Positions 24,333-32,013 of a DNA stretch of 64,000 bases are shown here, one piece after another (the first letter of the stretch is position 1; each line of letters begins with the position of its first letter). Source of the DNA: Acidobacteriota bacterium (GTDB lineage: Bacteria; Acidobacteriota; Terriglobia; Terriglobales; Acidobacteriaceae); the NCBI GenBank assembly GCA_018268895.1, contig JAFDVP010000014.1:1-64000 (forward strand), read 5' to 3'. A program made the position numbers and the translations under genes. The notes under the pieces are model-generated. The model did not search any database and was not told the DNA's origin. It was given only the letters and a program-made list of their open reading frames with translations.

Positions 24333-24887
24333 ATGCAGGATGAGACGACCGTGCAGGCCGTTCAGGAGGGTGATGCTGTCACCACCGCCTCCGAGCAGCC
24401 AGTGCTGGACGCGGCCGCCGCGCTACAGGCAGAGTTGGACCAGGCAAAGGGAGAGCGGGACCAGCTGCTCGACAGATTGGCAAGGCTACAGGCGGAGTTC
24501 GACAACGCCCGCAAGCGCGAGGCAAAGGAGCGTCAGGACTCCCGCGATTACACTGTTTCGAGCACGGTCGAGCCATTTCTCGGCGTTATGGACAACTTCC
24601 ATCTTGCGCTGAAGTCTGGCGGATCGGGCGAACAGCTCAAGGCCGGTGTGGAATTGATTCTGAAGCAGATGGAAGACGCCCTGCGCGGGCTGAACGTTGT
24701 TCCAGTTGAGAGCGTTGGCGCACAGTTTGACCCCAGAGTCCATGAGGCCCTGGGGAGCATCGAAACGAAGGAGTTCCCCGATCACCAGGTGCTTGAAGAG
24801 ATTCGGCGCGGTTACAAGGTTCGCGAGAAGCTTCTTCGGCCGGCGTTGGTGAAGATTGCCTCGAATCCAGCGATGGTGAGCGAGTAG
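24333..24887 (+). CDS. grpE: Nucleotide exchange factor GrpE
   Basis: A 184-residue GrpE, exchange factor of DnaK. A disordered acidic N-terminus is followed by the long coiled coil (DQAKGERDQLLDRLARLQAE and onward) with FDNARKREAKERQD, and the beta-wing ending GAQFDPRVHEALGSI and RRGYKVREKLLRPALVKI. Two starts are possible: ATG 24333 with AGGAG 10 bases upstream, or ATG 24315 with GAGG 8 bases upstream. It lies between hrcA and dnaJ; dnaK is not in the window. Confidence 0.95.
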   Translation: MQDETTVQAVQEGDAVTTASEQPVLDAAAALQAELDQAKGERDQLLDRLARLQAEFDNARKREAKERQDSRDYTVSSTVEPFLGVMDNFHLALKSGGSGEQLKAGVELILKQMEDALRGLNVVPVESVGAQFDPRVHEALGSIETKEFPDHQVLEEIRRGYKVREKLLRPALVKIASNPAMVSE

Positions 24888-24921
24888 TTTCAAAGGGATG
24901 TGGAAGGCGAGTCTGTAAGGA

Positions 24922-26073
24922 ATGAGTGCGACGTCGAACGTGACCAAGATCGACTTTTATGAGGTGCTGAGTGTCTCCCGCGATGCCTCCGACCAGGAGC
25001 TGAAGACTGCCTATCGCAAGCTGGCGATGCAGTATCATCCGGACCGAAATCCGGGGGATCATTCTGCCGAAGAGAAGTTCAAGGAGTGCAGCGAGGCCTA
25101 TCAGGTGCTGAGCGACCCGGAGAAGCGCGCGGCCTACGACCGTTACGGCCATGCGGCCTTCAACGGCAGCTCCAGCGGAAACGGCGCGGGGCCGTTTGGC
25201 AGCGGCTTTGGCGGCGCACAGGACCTCGGCGATATCTTTGGCGACCTCTTCGGCGAGATGTTCAACATGGGCGGCGCAAGGGGCAAGGCCTCGCGCGTGC
25301 AGCGCGGCCGCGACCTGCGTTACGATCTGACGCTCGAGTTTGAAGAGGCCGTCTTTGGCGTCGAACGCGAGATCAAGATTCGTCGCAGCGAGACCTGCAC
25401 CGATTGCAAGGGGACCGGCGCGGCCAAGGGCAGAGCACCCATTACCTGTACGCAGTGCGACGGGCGCGGCCAGCAGAGGTTCCAGCAAGGGTTCTTCTCC
25501 GTCGCGAGGACGTGCTCGGTCTGCGGTGGAACGGGAACGATGATCGTCGATCCATGCACCGCCTGCCGTGGCGAGACGCGCGTACAGACGGAGCACAAGA
25601 TTCTTGTCAAGGTGCCTGCGGGTGTCGAGCAGGAGACACGCATCCGCTATCAGGGCGAGGGCGAGTCGGGCAAGTTCGGCGGCCCGGCCGGCGACCTGTA
25701 TGTTGTCCTCAGCATCAAGCCGCACAAGTTTTTTGAGCGCGACGGCGATGACCTGCACTGCGTGATGCCGATCTCTTTTCCTCAAGCCGCGCTTGGCACG
25801 GAGCTGGAGATCCAGACCCTGGAGGGCGTGGAGACGCTCAAAATCCCGGAGGGAACGCAGAGCGGACGAGAGTTCAAGTTGCGCGGCAAGGGCGTTCCTC
25901 ACCTCAACGAGCGTGGCAAGGGCGATCTGATCGTCGAGATTCGCGTTCAGACGCCGAACAAGCTCTCGAGGCAGCAGAAAGAGCTTCTGCGCCAGCTCAG
26001 TGAGACGATGACGGTTGAAAATACGCCGACGTCACGCGGCATCTTCGACAAAGTCAAAGAGATCTTCAACTAG
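24922..26073 (+). CDS. dnaJ: Chaperone protein DnaJ
   Basis: A 383-residue type I DnaJ, co-chaperone of DnaK. J domain at residues 8-75 with HPD at 39-41; Gly/Phe linker (GSSSGNGAGPFGSGFGGAQ); four zinc-finger repeats CTDCKGTG, CTQCDGRG, CSVCGGTG and CTACRGET, the last degenerate in its final Gly; then the C-terminal substrate-binding beta domains. No thing is missing. It ends the hrcA-grpE-dnaJ unit; the 128 bases after it hold a dispersed repeat. Confidence 0.97.
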   Translation: MSATSNVTKIDFYEVLSVSRDASDQELKTAYRKLAMQYHPDRNPGDHSAEEKFKECSEAYQVLSDPEKRAAYDRYGHAAFNGSSSGNGAGPFGSGFGGAQDLGDIFGDLFGEMFNMGGARGKASRVQRGRDLRYDLTLEFEEAVFGVEREIKIRRSETCTDCKGTGAAKGRAPITCTQCDGRGQQRFQQGFFSVARTCSVCGGTGTMIVDPCTACRGETRVQTEHKILVKVPAGVEQETRIRYQGEGESGKFGGPAGDLYVVLSIKPHKFFERDGDDLHCVMPISFPQAALGTELEIQTLEGVETLKIPEGTQSGREFKLRGKGVPHLNERGKGDLIVEIRVQTPNKLSRQQKELLRQLSETMTVENTPTSRGIFDKVKEIFN

Positions 26074-26110
26074 GGCTGCTTGGACGCGTGGTGGCAACAA
26101 AAAGACAACT

Positions 26111-26168
26111 ACAGGGATTCTTCGCCCATTCGCTCCGCTCAGGGCAGGCTCTGCGGGCTCATGACGAC
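26111..26168 (+). repeat. Dispersed intergenic repeat, copy 1
   Basis: A short sequence built as GGGATTCTTCGCC, then GCTCAG and ATGACG, downstream of dnaJ. The same frame appears at 56244-56276 and in looser form at 46815-46849 and 49625-49671, each time after a plus-strand gene. Between dnaJ and rsmE (26074-26201) I see nothing else. Confidence 0.6.
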
Positions 26169-26201
26169 GATTGATTGACGCCTCAGAAATGAGAGGACCG
26201 A

Positions 26202-26939
26202 TCAGCCCTGAAGCTGGCCCCCGAGGATGGCGATAGCGGATATAGCGGCGGTTTCCGCGCGCAGGATGCGTGGGCCGAGCGTGACGTGCTGCCACTTGTG
26301 TTTTGTGAAGAGGCCCATCTCGTCGGCGGTCCATCCCCCTTCGGGGCCGATAGCAAGGGCGAAGGTCGCGCTGCTGACCGGTGATGAAAGAGCCGCGATG
26401 AGCGTCGTTGTCTGTTCGGTCTCTGAAAGTAGCAACCGTGTTGTGGCAGACTCACGATCAAGAGCGGCTGCAAGCTGGATCGGATCGGCGATCTCTGGAA
26501 CTGTCGTTCGGCGCGACTGCTTCGACGCCTCAAAGGTAATGCGGCGCCAGCGTTCAACACGCTTGTGAGATGCCTGGGCCAGGTGCTTTTCAGTGCGCCG
26601 CGCAAGGATCGGAGTAATCCCTGCAACGCCAAGCTCGGTCGCTTTTTCGATGGCCCATTCCATGTGGTCGAACTTGAAGACGGCCAGCAGGAGATGCAGC
26701 GGAAGAGCGGTGTCAGACTCCAGCTCTTCATGCAGGGTGAAGACGACTTCCGCAGGCTCGCTGGCCGATCCCGGCTGTACACTCACGACCTCTGCCCGGT
26801 GCAGAAAGCCTCCAGCCACGACATCGTAAATCTGCCCGGGCACAGCGCGGAGCACCCGTACCAGGTGCTCGGCCTGATCGCCTGTGAGAGAGGCACGATT
26901 ACCAGACCAGGTATCGGCAATCCAGCGGCGGCGCGTCAT
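26202..26939 (-). CDS. rsmE: 16S rRNA (uracil-1498-N3)-methyltransferase
   Basis: A 245-residue SPOUT-class enzyme that methylates U1498 of 16S rRNA. N-terminal PUA-like domain (RASLTGDQAEHLVRVLRAVP), then the knot domain with KATELGVAGITPILARRTEK, the AdoMet site FALAIGPEGGWTADEMGLF and the ending LGPRILRAETAAISAIAIL. All signatures are intact. Its start lies 2 bases after the stop of the upstream membrane-anchored protein, so the two are cotranscribed. Confidence 0.95.
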   Translation of the reverse strand: MTRRRWIADTWSGNRASLTGDQAEHLVRVLRAVPGQIYDVVAGGFLHRAEVVSVQPGSASEPAEVVFTLHEELESDTALPLHLLLAVFKFDHMEWAIEKATELGVAGITPILARRTEKHLAQASHKRVERWRRITFEASKQSRRTTVPEIADPIQLAAALDRESATTRLLLSETEQTTTLIAALSSPVSSATFALAIGPEGGWTADEMGLFTKHKWQHVTLGPRILRAETAAISAIAILGGQLQG

Positions 26940-26941
26940 TC

Positions 26942-27556
26942 TTAGTTTGCGCTTTCGCCGCCCTGGGGGGAGGGGGAGACACTGTTGCCCTGCGGAATCG
27001 CGGCGGAGAGCATGCCCTGGTGATAGAGGTCGATGTTCAACGCAGCGGAACGGCGATGGTTCCAGGTATCGGCCGAAACGGGAAAATGCAGCAGCACCAT
27101 ACCGTCCGCCGTCCCGCCGGGACTGATGAGGGTCTCACGGAGCAGAGGGGTTGACGACAGAGAACGGAGAGCCGGGAAGGTGACGTAGAGGTTTTCCAGA
27201 TCTTCCTTCTGGGCGGCAGTCCCCGGAATCGCAGTGCCGTCGGCACTGATCAAGGTTCCTGTGAAGTCCTTGATAAATATAGGGAGATTGAGCCGGTCGC
27301 TCATGTTCACTGTTATCAGCGCATACAGGTCGTCCTGTGACCGGTCGCGTCCGACTACGATCGTATCCGATTTGAAGACGGTATGTGCTGGGTAGACGGC
27401 AACATGTACGACCTTGATCTCGGCAATCGTGTGCGGCGTAAACCGTAAGAGCAGAGCTATCGCTATCCCAAGCAAAAGAAAGGCGATAAGAACGGGGGCG
27501 AGGAGGTTGCGGCGTGCCGGTTGGCTAAACTTGGGTTCGTCCACTGGTGAAAGCAT
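26942..27556 (-). CDS. Membrane-anchored hypothetical protein
   Basis: A 204-residue protein I do not recognise. One transmembrane anchor at about residues 18-40 (LLAPVLIAFLLLGIAIALLL) is followed by an exported beta-rich domain (VVHVAVYPAHTVFKSDTIVV, then YALITVNMSDRLNLPIFIKD), possibly an immunoglobulin-like fold, and a short low-complexity tail. Cotranscribed with rsmE (2-base gap). The context gives no function. Confidence 0.7.
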   Translation of the reverse strand: MLSPVDEPKFSQPARRNLLAPVLIAFLLLGIAIALLLRFTPHTIAEIKVVHVAVYPAHTVFKSDTIVVGRDRSQDDLYALITVNMSDRLNLPIFIKDFTGTLISADGTAIPGTAAQKEDLENLYVTFPALRSLSSTPLLRETLISPGGTADGMVLLHFPVSADTWNHRRSAALNIDLYHQGMLSAAIPQGNSVSPSPQGGESAN

Positions 27557-27654
27557 ATCAAGCTGTCATCGCATGGCAATAATTTTCTTTTTCGATCGGC
27601 GATACTTCGACGCGCTATTTCCCCGCAAGGCGCAAACTATTGATGATAATTAGC

Positions 27655-28695
27655 TTATGTCTTGCGGACGGCATATTCATCGAGCAGGACTGCGATGAGG
27701 GCAGCGGTTGGAACGGCTACCAGTGCACCAGTGATCCCGGCAAGCGCTGTTCCGCACAACAGGGCGATCAGTACTGTCAGGCCCATCAGGTCGACGCTGG
27801 AGCGCATGATGCGCGGAATCAGATATGCGTTTTCGAGGTTGATGTAGACCAGATAGAAGCTGATAACGCCGAACATCTTGGTCCATGAGTCCAGCGCGGC
27901 TACCCCTGCGGCCAGCATGATCGTAAAGACCCCTCCGGCGATGGGGATGATATTCAGCAGTCCCATGAGGAAGCCGAGGAGGAGGAAATACCTTACATGC
28001 AGCAGGCCAAAGACGATGGTCGAACTGACTCCCAGGATAAGCATGAGCAACCCCTGGCCAAACAGCCAGTTTCCAACCTTGTCATCGGCACGCCGCAGGG
28101 TTGCATCCAGACGGTATCGCGGGCCGGAAGGAAACAATGACAGAAAGAAGTTGTAGGCGTGCTCCCCTTCGAGCATGAAGTAGATGCAGAGGAACAGTGT
28201 GGTGAGAATGTCGAACAGGTGCGTGAGCCAGTTGGGTAACGAGACGACCAGGTAGCCTGCCGTAGCGGTCAGGGCGCTCTCCGCGCGGGATGCGATCATA
28301 TCCACGCCCAGGCGGTTGGCAAGGGGTAGGGCCTTGAGCTTGGCAACGATCAGCGGAATGCGCTTCGGCAGCTCCGTTGAGAACTGGTTCAGGTCGCGCA
28401 GCACCGGAGGCAGGCCGACCACAAAGAAGACAGTGAGCAACAGGGCCACGCCACTGATAAGCAGGAAGATGGCCGCTGGGCGCGAGGGGCGGCGGTCACG
28501 AAGCTTGATCTGTGTGATGCGATTGACGGCGGGCATCAGCACGGCAGCGAACAAGGCACTGACGTAGATGATCGTCAGCTCTTTGACCAGGAGCCATGCC
28601 AGAAACAGCATGACGATGACGCCGAATGTGAACAGGATGTGGCCGCGGATAATGGCGCGGGACTCCCTTTGTTCCGGTGTAAGGTCGATATTCAC
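27655..28695 (-). CDS. AI-2E family transporter (PerM/YdiK type)
   Basis: A 346-residue integral membrane protein of the AI-2E transporter family, with about seven or eight hydrophobic segments (LFTFGVIVMLFLAWLLVKEL at the start; LLGFLMGLLNIIPIAGGVFT; LIALLCGTALAGITGALVAV). The family motif around IIPIAGG and the amphipathic central part are present. Members export small molecules or act as Na+/H+ antiporters; the substrate is not readable. Start is GTG 28695 without a strong ribosome-binding site. Confidence 0.85.
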   Translation of the reverse strand: MNIDLTPEQRESRAIIRGHILFTFGVIVMLFLAWLLVKELTIIYVSALFAAVLMPAVNRITQIKLRDRRPSRPAAIFLLISGVALLLTVFFVVGLPPVLRDLNQFSTELPKRIPLIVAKLKALPLANRLGVDMIASRAESALTATAGYLVVSLPNWLTHLFDILTTLFLCIYFMLEGEHAYNFFLSLFPSGPRYRLDATLRRADDKVGNWLFGQGLLMLILGVSSTIVFGLLHVRYFLLLGFLMGLLNIIPIAGGVFTIMLAAGVAALDSWTKMFGVISFYLVYINLENAYLIPRIMRSSVDLMGLTVLIALLCGTALAGITGALVAVPTAALIAVLLDEYAVRKT

Positions 28696-28740
28696 AGTAA
28701 GGCTATGGCTCCGGCGTTCAACGTGTTGGATGCAGATAGC

Positions 28741-29334
28741 TTACGGCAGGACATGCGTTTTATGGTTCAGCGCAGCCACAATCGCTTCCACGGTCTGCTC
28801 CGGGCTTTGCGCCGCAGTCTCGATCGTCAGTTGCGCAAGCCGCTGGTAGAACGGCCTGCGGCGGGCGAAGCGAATCTCCGCCAGTGCCGGGTCGGCCAGT
28901 ACGGGGCGGGAGATGTCTTGCAGCATGCACCGGTCGAAGAGCATGGGAAAAGGCGCATCGAGGAAGATGGCGAAGGTGGCCGGTGTCTGTTCAACCAGCA
29001 GACGGTTGGTGATCTCCTCTGGAGCGCCGCCTCCGAGCGCGAGGACGGTGTGCGTTCGGCCCAACGCCGAGGCAAGCGCAGTGGACTCCAGCCGCCGAAA
29101 GTGCGGTTCGCCGTAACGGGAGAAGAGGTCGGGGATGGTGGCCCCGGTGCGGTTCTCCAGGTGCGCGTCCAAATCGAGGAACTCCCAGCCAAGCCTCGCC
29201 GCGAGCAGACGTCCAATGGTGGACTTTCCGGCACCCATGAAGCCGGTCAGAATAATGCGGCGCAGCGATGCAGGAAGATCCGGCCGCAACGAGTTTTTGC
29301 TTCGGTTGATCGTATCGGGCTGACTGGAAGACAT
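28741..29334 (-). CDS. aroK: Shikimate kinase
   Basis: A 197-residue shikimate kinase (shikimate to shikimate-3-phosphate, aromatic amino-acid pathway). Walker A GFMGAGKST, the shikimate-binding DLDAHLE and YGEPHFRRLE, and ALGGGAP are all present. The N-terminal 25 residues before RRIILTG are an extra disordered tail. The upstream small frame and anti-sigma gene are separated by a strong terminator, so aroK has its own promoter in 29335-29360. Confidence 0.93.
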   Translation of the reverse strand: MSSSQPDTINRSKNSLRPDLPASLRRIILTGFMGAGKSTIGRLLAARLGWEFLDLDAHLENRTGATIPDLFSRYGEPHFRRLESTALASALGRTHTVLALGGGAPEEITNRLLVEQTPATFAIFLDAPFPMLFDRCMLQDISRPVLADPALAEIRFARRRPFYQRLAQLTIETAAQSPEQTVEAIVAALNHKTHVLP

Positions 29335-29360
29335 TCTCTTACTCCGTTCAGGACTCAGAA

Positions 29361-29397
29361 TAAAAATGCAAAAGCCGCGACTTGTTGGGTCGCGGCT
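29361..29397 (-). terminator. Intrinsic terminator upstream of aroK
   Basis: A perfect 9-bp stem, AGCCGCGAC (29373-29381) and GTCGCGGCT (29389-29397), loop of 7 bases; read on the minus strand it is followed by a T-rich run. It ends the transcription unit that comes from the second ECF sigma factor. Confidence 0.88.
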
Positions 29398-29421
29398 CGG
29401 GAAGATCGAAGACTCTGAAGT

Positions 29422-29517
29422 TTAGCGTTTCTCAGAGATACATGCGAGGACTCCGCCGGCCGCAGACGTGCGCCAGTAGCAAAAGCTAAATCGGCCGGAG
29501 ATGGAGTAGCTCTTCAT
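29422..29517 (-). CDS. Possible 31-residue small protein
   Basis: A short open frame beginning MKSYSISGRFSFCYWR and ending ACISEKR, placed just before the terminator and 98 bases after the anti-sigma gene on the same strand. It has two Cys and several aromatic residues. The ribosome-binding site is weak (GAGAAAAG). It explains why the terminator is so far from the anti-sigma stop, but it may be chance; I know of no family. Confidence 0.3.
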   Translation of the reverse strand: MKSYSISGRFSFCYWRTSAAGGVLACISEKR

Positions 29518-29615
29518 GCTTTTCTCAGCATATGCCCCGCAGGCGAGGATTTGCAACGGCAAAACGTTCAGGAAGCGGCAAATCAAGGCAACCTGGCCGA
29601 CGGATGTCGAAGTGA

Positions 29616-29915
29616 CTACATTTTGCCTGGATTCGACGCAAGAGGGCTCTCCGATGTCAGGCTCTCCTGGATCTTCTTCCATACATCGTCGCTGGGTTCA
29701 TGCGTCGGTTCGAGCAACTGCCGGGCCTGGTCGGCAATGTATTGCAGATCGCGAACCAGGGCAGAACAGTTCTCACATGTCTTAAGGTGCTCCAGCATGA
29801 TTGGATCGTCGGTAAGGCCTTCAGAGCCTGCCGCGAAGAGATCGGGAAGGTGTTCCTGAAATTCGGCACAAGACAGAGGGACAGAAGAATCGGATTGAAA
29901 ATTTTGCGAGGTCAT
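29616..29915 (-). CDS. Zinc-finger (zf-HC2) anti-sigma factor, second pair
   Basis: A 99-residue protein with the ZAS motif HLKTCENC and the N-terminal LSCAEFQEHLPDLF, typical of zf-HC2 anti-sigma domains. Soluble; the C-terminal third is disordered. It overlaps the ECF sigma gene by 4 bases (ATGA), so they are translationally coupled. It presumably holds that sigma factor; the signal is unknown. Confidence 0.82.
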   Translation of the reverse strand: MTSQNFQSDSSVPLSCAEFQEHLPDLFAAGSEGLTDDPIMLEHLKTCENCSALVRDLQYIADQARQLLEPTHEPSDDVWKKIQESLTSESPLASNPGKM

Positions 29916-30571
29916 AAAGCCGCTTCCTTCAGATCGGCCTGAGTGGTGGACTCCGGTTGTCGGAGAAGCTCCCGTAACTTCAGTCGCGCTTTGTGGAGCT
30001 GGGATTTGCTATTGCCCGTCGAGCAATCGAGCATGGTGGCAATCTCGTTATGCTCAAAACCCTCGACATCATGAAGCACAAAAACCATGCGATAGCCCGG
30101 AGGCAGTGAAGCGACAGCGCGTTCCAGCGCAACTCGGTCGACCGAGCCCGATAGCTGCATGTCGCGGCTTCCGAAGTCGCGCTTTGGCGCATCCTCTTCC
30201 GAAGGGTTGATCGTCTCCTCGAGCGAGACAAGCTGAAGCCCCTTCTTGCGCAGGTGCATCAACACGAGGTTGACTGTAAGACGATGCAGCCACGTGGAGA
30301 ATGCGCTCTCTCCGCGGAAGCTGCCTATCTTGCGAAAGAGGTGCAGAAACGCTTCCTGCGTCATGTCTTCGGCTTCCGACACATTGCCGAGCATACGCAG
30401 ACATAACGTGTAGACGCGGCGCTTATGCAGCGCATAAAGCTTCGAAAAGGCCTCGGCATCGCCGGCCTTTGCACGTTCAATCGCCTCGGTTTCGCCGGCG
30501 ATCGGAGGATTTCGCTTATACAGGCCGGGACCGGCCTTCGCTTCGGTCATTTGCAGGCCTTGAGTCTCCAT
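29912..30571 (-). CDS. ECF-type RNA polymerase sigma factor, second pair
   Basis: A 219-residue ECF sigma factor. Region 2: FSKLYALHKRRVYTLCLRML with SEAEDMTQEAFLHLF; region 4: LPPGYRMVFVLHDVEGFEH with NEIATMLDCSTGNSKSQLHK. The N-terminus has an extra 28 residues. Start ATG 30571 has GGAG 7 bases upstream; ATG 30550 is an alternative. The partner anti-sigma follows directly. The two sigma factors of this window are only distantly alike. Confidence 0.93.
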   Translation of the reverse strand: METQGLQMTEAKAGPGLYKRNPPIAGETEAIERAKAGDAEAFSKLYALHKRRVYTLCLRMLGNVSEAEDMTQEAFLHLFRKIGSFRGESAFSTWLHRLTVNLVLMHLRKKGLQLVSLEETINPSEEDAPKRDFGSRDMQLSGSVDRVALERAVASLPPGYRMVFVLHDVEGFEHNEIATMLDCSTGNSKSQLHKARLKLRELLRQPESTTQADLKEAAL

Positions 30572-30735
30572 GGCGTAACTCCGATTTCGTCCACTTTATT
30601 CACGGTTGGTCTCGCCTGCTCCAAGCCTACTGTAAACGTGATTAATTTTCATGCAGTCCTGTAAGAATCGGTTGCTTCTTAAAAGGTTGCGTGGATGCCG
30701 GTCGCTGGGCGGCAGGCTCAAGCAGTTTCAACCGC

Positions 30736-31836
30736 TTAGCTGCCGATGAAACGCGCATACAACGTTCTCGCAACCATGGCATCGGTTGTTCCCTGAACGA
30801 TAGCGCGGCCGTCGGCGAACAGCGTAATCGTATGCGGAGGCCGTTCAAAGCGAAGCAGGAGTTCATTGAACTTCACCTTGCCGTGGGGGGCCAGACGATC
30901 ACGCATCGCAGCAAAGTCGACTGGGCGATGGTGTTCATGAATCTGCACGGAATTGCGTCCGCAAAGGGTAATGTGCGGGCGGCCTTCTCCGGCCAGGTGC
31001 GTGAAGCTGCGCTCTCCGCAGACAGTGCAACCCCGCCGTGGCCTTGCGGTGGAGATTTCAGATCGCTCGTTGGACCACAGGTCGAACGAGAGCATGGTCC
31101 GACGCATCGCCTCCGATTGCCCGGTCAACAGCTTGAGCGCCTCAGTTACCTGAACCGATGCAGCAAGGTTGACAGCGGTAGAGAGAATGCCTGCGGTGTC
31201 GCAGGTCTCCACCGGGCCGGACGGCGGCTTGGGAAAGAGGCAGGCCAGGCACGCGGTTGGACTCCAGCGCTGGTTCTCTTCATCGAGTGCGCGGGGAAGC
31301 ACATTCATGGTTGCGGCATAGGCGCCGATGGCCGCGGCGTAGATCCAGGGTTTGCCCTGCTCCACAGCGTAGTCGTTGATCAAATAGCGTGTCTCGAAGT
31401 TGTCGGTGGCGTCGAGGATCAGGTCGGCCGAAGAAAAAAGCTCCGCGATGTTGGCTGGAACAAGATCGGTAACGTGTGCATGAACACTGATGGTTGAGTT
31501 GAATTGGGCGATCTTGCGGCGCGCTGCCTCGGCCTTGGGGAGCGCCTCGAGGGCGTCGGCTTCGTCGAAGAGCACTTGTCGCTGTAGATTCGATGGCTCG
31601 ACAAAGTCGCGGTCGACGATAGTGAGCGTTCCTACTCCTGCGCGGGCCAGTAGCGACGCGGTTGCGGCCCCGGTTGCTCCGCAGCCGGCGATGGCCACGT
31701 GCGAACGTGCGAGCGCCTCCTGTCCGTGAGGGCCGATCCCAGCAAAGAGCATCTGTCGGGAGTAGCGGTCGCGGTCGTCGATTGCGAACTGCGGCGGTGT
31801 AACGCTGGAATCGGTGGCTGGCGGAAGGGGTGGCAT
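30736..31836 (-). CDS. ThiF/MoeB-family adenylyltransferase with C-terminal extension
   Basis: A 366-residue E1-like enzyme that adenylates the C-terminal Gly of a ubiquitin-like sulfur carrier (ThiS or MoaD type). ATP site GCGATGAATASLLARAG (51 onward), DRDFVEPSNLQRQ and DATDNFETRYLIND; zinc pairs CLAC and CTVC; the likely active-site Cys in ETCDTAG. After the second pair it continues for about 90 residues (NSVQIHEHHRPVDFAAMRDR to TLYARFIGS), beyond the size of MoeB. A moaD gene lies at 47.9 kb. Start ATG 31836; the frame is open 56 codons further, which I reject because the family N-terminus begins here. Confidence 0.87.
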   Translation of the reverse strand: MPPLPPATDSSVTPPQFAIDDRDRYSRQMLFAGIGPHGQEALARSHVAIAGCGATGAATASLLARAGVGTLTIVDRDFVEPSNLQRQVLFDEADALEALPKAEAARRKIAQFNSTISVHAHVTDLVPANIAELFSSADLILDATDNFETRYLINDYAVEQGKPWIYAAAIGAYAATMNVLPRALDEENQRWSPTACLACLFPKPPSGPVETCDTAGILSTAVNLAASVQVTEALKLLTGQSEAMRRTMLSFDLWSNERSEISTARPRRGCTVCGERSFTHLAGEGRPHITLCGRNSVQIHEHHRPVDFAAMRDRLAPHGKVKFNELLLRFERPPHTITLFADGRAIVQGTTDAMVARTLYARFIGS

Positions 31837-32013
31837 ACAGAGGAGTTTGTGCCTCCGAAGAAGGCCGCTCTTTCGTAGTATAGGGAATGCGTCGTGTAAG
31901 GCGAAACTGTCGATTGAGGGAGATAAAAAGGCGGCGTCCCCGATGGATGCCGGCAGTCGGAACCCTTGCATCAAAGTCAGGCAGCGCAATGATATGACCA
32001 GCAAAGAGGATGG

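Noticed and set aside
28639..29418. 259-codon plus-strand open frame
   Set aside because: Antisense to aroK, and it runs through the terminator at 29373-29397.
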